A stretch of DNA of 9,609 nucleotides from a bacterium (GTDB lineage: Bacteria; UBP18; UBA7526). The DNA lies in contig JAUWXM010000044.1 in assembly GCA_030616365.1 (NCBI GenBank), positions 1-9,609 on the forward strand. Direction: 5' to 3'. The notes beneath the pieces are model-generated. The model made no database searches. It was not told the DNA's origin and saw only the letters and a program-made list of their open reading frames with translations. Position 1 is the first letter of the stretch, and every line of letters starts with the position of its first letter. This document shows positions 1 through 5,082 of this stretch, piece after piece. The position numbers and the translations under genes were made by a program.

Positions 1-297
1 GCCTACTACGGCGCATTTCCAGGTCATGGCCATGGCCAAGGCCTTTATCTCATCCAGGGTAACCGTGGGATGATACCTTATTCCCCCTTTTGATGGGCCC
101 CTATCCACATTATGCTGTACCCGATAACCAGTGAATACCTCCAAGGAGCCATCATCCATCTTTACTGGAATGGAGACGATGAGCTGCCTTTTGGGAAACT
201 TAAGCTTCTTATGCAAACCAGGATCGAGTTTGAGTTTTTCCGCTGCCCTATCCAGTAATTCCAGACCAATCTGAAAAGAACTTAATTTCTCTTCCAT
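1..297 (-). CDS. Glu/Leu/Phe/Val dehydrogenase, second copy, 5' part only
   Basis: This is the N-terminal 99 residues of an NAD(P)-dependent glutamate dehydrogenase (reversible amination of 2-oxoglutarate to glutamate); the gene runs off the window at base 1. The translation begins MEEKLSSFQIG and contains FPKRQLIVSIPVKMDDG, GYRVQHNVDRGPSKGGIRYHP and AMTWKCAVVG, the conserved substrate-domain block of the family. The catalytic-lysine motif (GGAKGG) would come just after the window edge. The ATG at 297-295 is chosen because GAGGAG sits 7 nt upstream. From KLKLD onward it differs from the complete copy at 8106-9389 at about 14 of 79 residues, counted by eye, so the two are paralogues from one subfamily. 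It lies 230 bp downstream of dapL in the same orientation. The family call is secure; cofactor and direction of use are not visible. Confidence 0.93.
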   Translation of the reverse strand, partial: MEEKLSSFQIGLELLDRAAEKLKLDPGLHKKLKFPKRQLIVSIPVKMDDGSLEVFTGYRVQHNVDRGPSKGGIRYHPTVTLDEIKALAMAMTWKCAVVG

Positions 298-317
298 CTC
301 GAATCTCCTCGTATAAA

Positions 318-349
318 AAGTTGATAAGTTAACAAGTTAATAAGTTATT
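318..349. repeat. Four tandem 8-bp units, consensus AAGTTAAT
   Basis: Four consecutive octamers read AAGTTGAT, AAGTTAAC, AAGTTAAT and AAGTTATT on the plus strand, just upstream of the second glutamate dehydrogenase. The rest of the dapL-gdh spacer (350-527) is also dense in GTTA/TAAC words. It resembles the microsatellite-like filler seen between genes in some uncultured bacteria. No function is evident. Confidence 0.7.
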
Positions 350-367
350 GGGTTACGGTTAAGGTTA

Positions 368-403
368 CCCGTCCGCCGTAATAGTATTACTATGGAGGGC
401 GGG
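368..403. repeat. REP-like imperfect palindrome in the dapL-gdh spacer
   Basis: The outer arms (368-377 and 394-403) pair CCCGTCCGCC with GGAGGGCGGG, with one mismatch and one wobble. The inner part 378-390 is a perfect 6-bp palindrome, GTAATA-g-TATTAC, and three bases (391-393) bulge out. No T-run follows on either strand, so it does not look like a Rho-independent terminator. It may be a dispersed REP-like element or an mRNA-stabilising stem; this is inference from structure only. Confidence 0.55.
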
Positions 404-527
404 CGATGCCTGTTTCGTTTAGGGGTTACGGTTACGTTATTACCTAACCTCTTAACGTTACCGATACGGGCTTCGTTACCCTAACCCTTTGACGTAACCT
501 GTATCTTGTATTCGTATTTTCGTCTTA

Positions 528-1691
528 CTAAAACTTTAGGCTTCCTATTCTTTTTATTGCTTCTTCTATTCTTGATTTATCGACTGTTAAAGCCGCCCGG
601 ATATAGCCCTCGCCAGATTTACCAAAACCGTTCCCCGGGGTCATGACGATTCCACACTTCTCCAGTAAAGTCTCGCAGAGCTTCGCTGAAGTATATTTCT
701 CAGGCACCGGAATCCAAACATAGAAGGCCACTTTTGGCAAAGGAACATCCCAGCCTAATTTATTCAATCCATTTACCAAGATATTCCTTCTCTCCTTATA
801 GGTAGCAACATTCTGAGCAATACAATCTTGGGGACCAGTCAGGGCCTCGATTCCCGCATACTGAATGGCGCCGAAGACCCCGGAGTCGATATTGGTCTTT
901 ATACTTCCCAATCCGGCTAAGATATCACTATTTCCGCAGGCCATGCCTATCCTCCAGCCGGTCATATTATAGGTTTTGGATAGGGAGTGAAATTCTATTC
1001 CCACTTCCTTTGCTCCCTCTACCTCTAAGAAGCTGTGTGGCTGATAGCCATCATAACCCAACTCAGAATAAGTGGCATCGTGGCAGACGATAACATTATT
1101 CTCTTTAGCAAATTCGACCACTTTCTTGAAGAAGTCTTTATCTGCTACGGCAGAGATAGGATTATTCGGATAATTGATAAACATTAATTTTGCTTTTTTG
1201 GCAATCTTTCTATCTATTTTATCTAAATCCGGTAAGAAATTATTCTCTTTCAATAAGGGCATGGTATGGGGAATTCCGCCAGCGAAGGTTACCCCCGCTC
1301 GATATACGGGATAACCCGGATCGGGAATGAGCGCAATATCTCCTTCATTTATGAAGGCCAACGGGATGTGACCTATGCCCTCCTTGGCTCCGATGAGAGT
1401 GAGGACCTCTCTCTCTGGATTTAATTCAATATGGAATCTCTTTTTATACCAGGAGGCAACCGCTTCCCGGAATTTAAGCATTCCTTCATAAGTAGGATAT
1501 CTATGATTCTTAGGGTCCTGGGCAGCTTTATATAATGCCTCGATAATATGGTTTGGGGTAGGGAGATCGGGATCTCCTACTCCGAAGTCAATGATATCTA
1601 CACCTTTAGCAATGGCTTCCCTCTTCGCCTTATCGATCTGGGCAAAGAGATAAACGGGTAGTTTCTCTATTCTTTCTGCTTTTTTAATCAT
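528..1691 (-). CDS. dapL: LL-diaminopimelate aminotransferase (PLP fold type I)
   Basis: Predicted to convert tetrahydrodipicolinate and glutamate to LL-2,6-diaminopimelate and 2-oxoglutarate, bypassing dapD/C/E in lysine and peptidoglycan-precursor synthesis. It is a soluble 387-residue class I/II aminotransferase, a normal length for the family. Visible features are DFGVGDPDLPTP near residue 40, RYPTYEG (64-70), GAKEGI (101-106), PDPGYPVY (123-130), YPNNP (174-178), HDATYSE (204-210) with the PLP-contacting Asp205 and Tyr208, SLSKTYNMTGWRIG with the PLP lysine at 239, and the carboxylate-binding arginine at about 365. Start ATG follows GAGGA-TATA. Nearby dapF, which epimerises the product of this enzyme, supports the DAP role; the two are now separated by the two-cassette insert. 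A different aspartate-family aminotransferase remains possible, but YPTYEG/GAKEGI and the context favour DapL. Confidence 0.87.
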   Translation of the reverse strand: MIKKAERIEKLPVYLFAQIDKAKREAIAKGVDIIDFGVGDPDLPTPNHIIEALYKAAQDPKNHRYPTYEGMLKFREAVASWYKKRFHIELNPEREVLTLIGAKEGIGHIPLAFINEGDIALIPDPGYPVYRAGVTFAGGIPHTMPLLKENNFLPDLDKIDRKIAKKAKLMFINYPNNPISAVADKDFFKKVVEFAKENNVIVCHDATYSELGYDGYQPHSFLEVEGAKEVGIEFHSLSKTYNMTGWRIGMACGNSDILAGLGSIKTNIDSGVFGAIQYAGIEALTGPQDCIAQNVATYKERRNILVNGLNKLGWDVPLPKVAFYVWIPVPEKYTSAKLCETLLEKCGIVMTPGNGFGKSGEGYIRAALTVDKSRIEEAIKRIGSLKF

Positions 1692-1729
1692 TATATCCTC
1701 ACAGATTAGCTCGAAACAGTAATTAAGTT

Positions 1730-1758
1730 ATTGAGTAATCAACGGTTTCTTACTCAAT
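1730..1758. repeat. 9-bp perfect inverted repeat upstream of dapL
   Basis: ATTGAGTAA (1730-1738) and TTACTCAAT (1750-1758) are perfect inverted copies around an 11-nt loop. They are nested in a looser outer dyad, ATTAAG (1723-1728) with CTTAAT (1768-1773). The element lies 40-80 bp upstream of the dapL start codon, in the spacer between the last attC-like site and dapL. It could be an operator or a leader hairpin, but no T-run or recognisable promoter hexamers accompany it. Confidence 0.45.
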
Positions 1759-1833
1759 TTCTCAATCGCTTAATGACACAATTACTCTGTGTCCATCCGT
1801 GTAACTATTCAATTTCTGATGCTGTAAAATAGT

Positions 1834-1894
1834 AGCTAACGTTCAAGGTTCAGCGGCGCGGCTTATCCGCGTACGCTTCAGGCTCTGGTTTGGC
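1834..1894 (-). other. attC-like recombination site of the distal cassette
   Basis: Read on the minus strand, the site starts with an R''-type box GCCAAAC (1894-1888; one mismatch to RYYYAAC) and ends with an R'-type box GTTAGCT (1840-1834; one mismatch to GTTRRRY). Between them, GCG/CGC arms (1853-1855, 1874-1876) and a perfect CGCGG/CCGCG hairpin (1857-1861, 1867-1871, 5-nt loop) form an imperfect hairpin. The outer L''/L' arms pair only partly. The expected cut is between 1840 and 1839. From memory, the encoded strings (MPNQSLKRTRIS in one frame, HAKPEPEAYADK in another) resemble common tails of proteins encoded in gene cassettes. It is weaker than the site at 2576-2646 but has the right size and position. 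Confidence 0.6.
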
Positions 1895-1938
1895 ATGTCG
1901 TCTTTCAATAACACGCCTACTAACGCTACGAGTTCCGT

Positions 1939-2427
1939 CTATTTCAGAGTTGTCATTACGAAATCCTGACCAGTAAGATCAGTATCCTTATGGAGGTCCT
2001 TCCGCATAGCAGCAACAAGTTCGCCATAGGCGTCCCGCGCCCGCTTGTTGTTCTCGGAGGATTGTTCTTTTGAAAAATCAGCAAAAGCGAATGCGAAGGC
2101 ATTGAGTTTCTTGACGACTTCGTCTGAGGCGTAAAGCCAAACAGCATAGCTTTGTTCGTAATAAAGATCCTTGGCCTTGGTGCGTTCGATTCCCTTGGTC
2201 AATTTGTCTTTAATAAAACCTCTCTTAATCTGAAGAATTATGGTTTCGTATCTTTGTCTTTTCTCCTCGTTTATCTTTAGCTCAAGTTCTTTCTTCTTGG
2301 TGAAGTGGTACGTCCCGGCGATAGACACGACGATAAGAACCACCGGCATTAGCGACTGCATGACTTGACCAAACGAGGGCCAATTGGTTGGGTTCCGTGC
2401 TCTGTTTGAGTTCTTTTTAGGGGGCAT
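1939..2427 (-). CDS. Unrecognised membrane-anchored protein, distal cassette gene
   Basis: I do not recognise this 162-residue protein. A basic N-terminus (MPPKKNSNRARN) is followed by one hydrophobic segment at about residues 22-42 (VMQSLMPVVLIVVSIAGTYHF), then a lysine/glutamate-rich helical stretch at about 43-82 with coiled-coil character. The remainder is soluble and ends AYGELVAAMRKDLHKDTDLTGQDF. The layout suggests a single-pass anchor; which side of the membrane the soluble part occupies is uncertain. The start is well supported by AAAGGAGG 5 nt upstream of ATG. The gene ends at TAG (1941-1939), yet the same frame stays open for 31 further codons into the attC-like site, ending at TGA 1845-1843, so the stop may be recent or the extra frame may be fortuitous. 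Its position, between two attC-like sites, marks it as cassette cargo. Confidence 0.75.
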   Translation of the reverse strand: MPPKKNSNRARNPTNWPSFGQVMQSLMPVVLIVVSIAGTYHFTKKKELELKINEEKRQRYETIILQIKRGFIKDKLTKGIERTKAKDLYYEQSYAVWLYASDEVVKKLNAFAFAFADFSKEQSSENNKRARDAYGELVAAMRKDLHKDTDLTGQDFVMTTLK

Positions 2428-2439
2428 AGCAACCTCCTT

Positions 2440-2499
2440 TCAAGCAGTTACTGTTAACGAAGCAAGAGTTATGGATTCATCGCGACATCTGCCGAACAT
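2440..2499 (-). CDS. Possible 19-codon leader ORF before the distal cassette gene
   Basis: A short frame, MFGRCRDESITLASLTVTA, starts inside a 14-bp motif shared with the other cassette and stops with a TGA that directly abuts the AAAGGAGG ribosome-binding site of the membrane-anchored gene. That placement would allow translational coupling. It has no clear Shine-Dalgarno sequence of its own, and an ORF this short can arise by chance, so it is only a candidate. Confidence 0.25.
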   Translation of the reverse strand: MFGRCRDESITLASLTVTA

Positions 2500-2510
2500 A
2501 GGTTTATCTG
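2497..2510 (-). repeat. 14-bp motif CAGATAAACCTATG, copy 1
   Basis: The minus-strand 14-mer CAGATAAACCTATG occurs here and at 3975-3988, once near the start of each putative cassette. In both places its terminal ATG opens a reading frame: here the 19-codon frame, there the longest form of the secreted-protein gene. An exact 14-base repeat within 1.5 kb is unlikely by chance, and it may be a shared 5' translation or insertion-related sequence. Confidence 0.5.
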
Positions 2511-2575
2511 TACCAGTAAAATTACGGCTATTTCTTACCATATAAACTCTTTACCGCTTACCACCCGATTTTTTC

Positions 2576-2646
2576 ATATAACGTTGTGGATAAGTGGCGA
2601 GTAAACGCCCAGCGTTTACTCGTCCGACTTCATCCTCTTGTTGGGT
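2576..2646 (-). other. attC recombination site of the proximal cassette
   Basis: On the minus strand the site runs from an R'' box ACCCAAC (2646-2640, exact RYYYAAC) to an R' box GTTATAT (2582-2576, one mismatch to GTTRRRY). On the plus strand, the strand expected to fold for recombination, GGAT-AAGT-GG (2588-2597) pairs with CC-ACTT-ATCC (2624-2635), leaving T2623, G2626 and C2631 unpaired, all on one arm. Above this is a perfect 11-bp stem, CGAGTAAACGC (2598-2608) with GCGTTTACTCG (2612-2622), and a 3-nt loop. Extrahelical bases confined to one arm are a defining feature of attC sites. The stop codon of the adjoining gene lies within the site. Expected cut is between 2582 and 2581. Confidence 0.75.
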
Positions 2647-3977
2647 TGTTTCTTCCGCAAGTTGCTTGTGTCCTCAATCCACGTCTTCAGCGTAGTGTAG
2701 AACGGAACTTCTGCGACTACCACGGGCTGTTTCATATCTCCTGTTTTGGCAAAGACAGTTGGGGTGCCAGCCTTGCTGTCGAAACGTACGAAATAGGCAA
2801 AATGCTTCTGTGAGTGAGAGGCACATGCGTGAGCGTATGCGCGGCCACGATGATGGTAGAGTACTTCCTCGTGGAAACGTATCTCGGTCCTGCCCGAGAC
2901 ACGCTTCACAGAGTAGCAGGGACGGTACGGGACTAGAACGCGCCTGCGAGCATCTATGGAGAAATCGTGATACCGCAGTTCTCCCGTAAACCAATTACGG
3001 CGCATGTTGCCTCCATCTAACGTCAGCAGCAGTCGCTTCTTAACCCATTCGGTGACCTTCTTGCTCTTTACGTTGGCACACTTCAACACGTACTGTGCCT
3101 CGTGACGGAACCCGCCTTCATCCACATCCTCCGGAATCATGTGCTGGTATAGGATATCTTGAGCACTAATCCACTCAAATGGTGGTGTTCCGCCACCAAA
3201 GGAAGACCAAACACTGATCTCCACCATGACTTCGTCATCAAGTTCGGTCACCTTCATGGTCTCCAGGTCAAGCACGCGGAGTGAGAAGGAGGACCGTCTG
3301 GATGCCGTTCGCGGCTCCCGCTGCTCACGGCAGACCATGGCCGCAATCAGTCTGAAGTCCGGGGAGATCTTCATGTGGGGGTTGTGAAACCCGCGCGTCG
3401 CATCAGTTCTTGGCAGCGTGTATCGTGTGGTGGTCTCGAGTGTCTTTAAATTCACATGTATCAACGTGCTTTCTTCTGTTCCCTCTCCGTATCGAAGGAT
3501 AATAGCTTCGTCATTGTTCGGAATACTGAGGAGACACCGGAGGTGCACGAGCTTGTCGCGCAATTTACTTCTTGAGAGTAACACGCTGGAACCCGTGTGG
3601 AAATTGACAAGGAAGTGAGCCTGGCTCCGCAGAGCGTAATCCTTAGTGTACTGAGTTGCTTCCAATAGAAACACAGCATCGCTCAATTGCACTGTCTTGA
3701 TGTACTGCGCTGTCATGACCTTCTGTACAGTAGGTTTATCCCCGACGAAAGTCGCAATCATCAAGCTGCTTCGGTCAGGGGGGTCACGGTTGATATCTGC
3801 GTGGACGAATACCAGAGCAGGATACTGGTCTTTGGATACTCGCTCAAAGCGTGGCTCTTCCTCCGCAAGAGCCACAAAGGGGAGCACCACTGCCAAAATA
3901 CAACAAGCGTTTCTTATGCAAGCCATGCTCAGGTTAATCAACCCTACGTGCCTTTTGTTTTTCATGCAGCCCACCAT
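2616..3977 (-). CDS. Unrecognised exported protein, possibly beta-propeller-like, proximal cassette gene
   Basis: I do not recognise this protein of up to 453 residues. It has a signal peptide ending in VVLPFVALA (30-38), with probable signal peptidase I cleavage after Ala38, so it is probably exported. The mature part looks beta-rich; segments such as KISPDFRLIAAMV (203-215), VLDLETMKVTELD (235-247) and WISAQDILYQ (269-278) recall TolB/WD-like propeller blades, but this is impression only. The last residues, PNKRMKSDE (445-453), are encoded by the attC site, typical of cassette genes. Start choice is uncertain: ATG at 3977 lacks a ribosome-binding site, ATG at 3965 has GGTGGG upstream, and ATG at 3926 would give a compact 21-residue signal peptide. 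Frequent CGC/CGG arginine codons look unlike the neighbouring biosynthetic genes. It begins 12 bp after the dapF stop. Confidence 0.75.
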   Translation of the reverse strand: MVGCMKNKRHVGLINLSMACIRNACCILAVVLPFVALAEEEPRFERVSKDQYPALVFVHADINRDPPDRSSLMIATFVGDKPTVQKVMTAQYIKTVQLSDAVFLLEATQYTKDYALRSQAHFLVNFHTGSSVLLSRSKLRDKLVHLRCLLSIPNNDEAIILRYGEGTEESTLIHVNLKTLETTTRYTLPRTDATRGFHNPHMKISPDFRLIAAMVCREQREPRTASRRSSFSLRVLDLETMKVTELDDEVMVEISVWSSFGGGTPPFEWISAQDILYQHMIPEDVDEGGFRHEAQYVLKCANVKSKKVTEWVKKRLLLTLDGGNMRRNWFTGELRYHDFSIDARRRVLVPYRPCYSVKRVSGRTEIRFHEEVLYHHRGRAYAHACASHSQKHFAYFVRFDSKAGTPTVFAKTGDMKQPVVVAEVPFYTTLKTWIEDTSNLRKKQPNKRMKSDE

Positions 3978-3988
3978 AGGTTTATCTG
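3975..3988 (-). repeat. 14-bp motif CAGATAAACCTATG, copy 2
   Basis: Second exact copy of the 14-mer at 2497-2510. It directly follows the dapF stop codon, and its terminal ATG (3977-3975) is the first possible start of the secreted-protein gene. It lies immediately inside the inferred left boundary of the cassette array. Confidence 0.5.
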
Positions 3989-3989
3989 G

Positions 3990-4805
3990 TTAAACTAATT
4001 CTCCTTCGTAGACAATCGCCGCATCGCCTTCGAGGGAAAGATTGGTAATCTTGGAGGAAGAGGAATCGAAGTATACTGTCAGAATGGAACCGCTTTTAGT
4101 ATGTAACTTGGTAGGGGATTTTGTTTTACCTAAAAGATGAGAGATTATAGCAGAGGCAGCGGCTCCTGTCCCGCAGGCCAAGGTCTCATCCTCCACTCCT
4201 CTCTCATAGGTTCTGATATCAAGGGAGTCCTTATTTCTTACTTTTATAAAATTGGCATTCGTTCCTTCCGGGGTAAATTCCTGGTGATACCTAATCTTCT
4301 TTCCCAATTCCTTTACCTTCGCCTTCTCTAAATCCTCTACAAAAAGAACCACATGGGGAACGCCGGTATTAATACTATGAACCTCATATTCTTTACCATC
4401 TACTGAAAGTTTAGAATTTAATTTCGGGTTAACCGGGTCGCTCATCTTGAGTTTTACTGTATTGTCAGAAACGACCTCTGCTTCCAAAACCCCAGCTTTC
4501 GTTTCAATCTCTATTTTTGATTTTTGATTTTTGATTTTTGATTTCGCCCAAAGGGCGATGCACCTCGCTCCATTGCCACACATTTCCACTTCGCCGCCGT
4601 CGGGATTAAAGATTCTCATCTTAAAATCGACTTTGGAGGAGTTTTCTATTAAAAGCACCCCGTCCGCCCCTACCCCTAACTTCCGCTTGCAGACTTTCTT
4701 GACAAGCTCTGATATCTGAGAACTGACATCTGATATCTGGCTCTCCCGATTATCTATAACAACGAAGTCATTCCCGCTGGCAGACATCTTAGTAAACTTA
4801 ATCAT
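3990..4805 (-). CDS. dapF: Diaminopimelate epimerase
   Basis: Converts LL-diaminopimelate to meso-diaminopimelate by a two-cysteine, cofactor-free mechanism, serving lysine and peptidoglycan synthesis in the cytoplasm. The 271-residue length is normal. Visible motifs: MSASGNDFVVID (7-18) with substrate-binding Asn12, FNPDGGEVEMCGNGARC (66-82) with catalytic Cys76, EGTNANF (180-186), and RTYERGVEDETLACGTGAAAS (198-218) with catalytic Cys211. A hydrophilic KSKIKNQKSKI stretch (88-98) is encoded by a 7-bp tandem repeat and looks like an inserted surface segment. The start has a modest AAAGG 6 nt upstream. The stop TAA (3992-3990) sits in GTTTAAC, the inferred left edge of the cassette array, so the present C-terminus may have been set by the insertion. 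It precedes dapL in transcription order once the cassettes are removed. Confidence 0.95.
   Translation of the reverse strand: MIKFTKMSASGNDFVVIDNRESQISDVSSQISELVKKVCKRKLGVGADGVLLIENSSKVDFKMRIFNPDGGEVEMCGNGARCIALWAKSKIKNQKSKIEIETKAGVLEAEVVSDNTVKLKMSDPVNPKLNSKLSVDGKEYEVHSINTGVPHVVLFVEDLEKAKVKELGKKIRYHQEFTPEGTNANFIKVRNKDSLDIRTYERGVEDETLACGTGAAASAIISHLLGKTKSPTKLHTKSGSILTVYFDSSSSKITNLSLEGDAAIVYEGELV
4514..4544. repeat. Tandem 7-bp repeat inside dapF
   Basis: Four perfect copies of TTTTTGA (plus strand) followed by TTT. Because three heptamers equal seven codons, the repeat keeps the frame and encodes the period-7 peptide KSKIKNQ-KSKI in DapF. A closely similar heptamer array lies in trpE at 6695-6729. 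Confidence 0.85.
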
Positions 4806-4845
4806 TCCAGGCCTTTCTCTGACTCTGGCATCTCTTTGCCCAAGA

Positions 4846-5018
4846 TAACCCCTTCGGGGTTACTTCCATAGGGGCTTCGCCCCTCTGGCGGTCGGCAAAG
4901 TCATGCTTTGCCTCCCTGTCACCCCCTGGGGGCAAGCAGATTCTTTCCCCCAGACCCCCTAATCATCGGTAAATGCTTAATTATTTATGCTCTCTCCAAT
5001 GCCAGCGAAGCGCATTGG
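4846..5018. repeat. Cluster of five perfect palindromes between the acetyltransferase gene and dapF
   Basis: Hairpins: 4846-4862 TAACCCC-ttc-GGGGTTA; 4870-4884 AGGGGC-ttc-GCCCCT; 4894-4912 GGCAAAG-tcatg-CTTTGCC; 4922-4932 CCCCC-t-GGGGG; 4996-5018 CCAATGC (9-nt loop) GCATTGG. Three include a CTTCG sequence at the tip on one strand. None is followed by a T-run, so a Rho-independent terminator is not supported. They occupy most of the 277-bp non-coding gap 4806-5082, in which I see no gene on the minus strand. Confidence 0.75.
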
Positions 5019-5082
5019 GTTCAGAATTTATTGAAATTCCGATACCTCAAGAAATGCTTAAAAAGATTGCTCTGCCTACTCT

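Larger units (their letters stand above)
1840..3994 (-). mobile_element. Two-cassette integron-like array without integrase (CALIN-like)
   Basis: Two genes of unrecognised function, each followed by an attC-like site, sit head-to-tail between dapF and dapL. Inferred cassette boundaries, at G|TT on the minus strand, are 3995|3994, 2582|2581 and 1840|1839, giving cassettes of 1413 bp and 742 bp. The left boundary GTTTAAC overlaps the dapF stop codon. No tyrosine-recombinase integrase, attI or Pc promoter is visible in the window. Support comes from structure (long stem with unpaired bases on one arm at 2576-2646), gene position (stop codon inside the first attC), the one-gene-per-site layout, and codon choice that looks different from neighbours. 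The array would be transcribed in the same direction as the flanking genes. Confidence 0.65.

Noticed and set aside
1920..1926. Extra R'-type box GCGTTAG upstream of the distal attC-like site
   Set aside because: There is no matching R'' box or hairpin with it, so a third recombination site is not supported.
2511..2575. Promoter in the start of the distal cassette
   Set aside because: The stretch is AT-rich with TATATGG-like words but has no convincing -35/-10 pair at normal spacing.
2586..2994. Several plus- and minus-strand frames overlapping the secreted-protein gene
   Set aside because: They are shadow frames of a longer gene with a signal peptide and an attC-positioned stop; none shows a start signal or family motif.
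4846..4884. Rho-independent terminator
   Set aside because: The stems are strong but no T-run follows on either strand, and the location within a co-directional gene series argues against a simple terminator.
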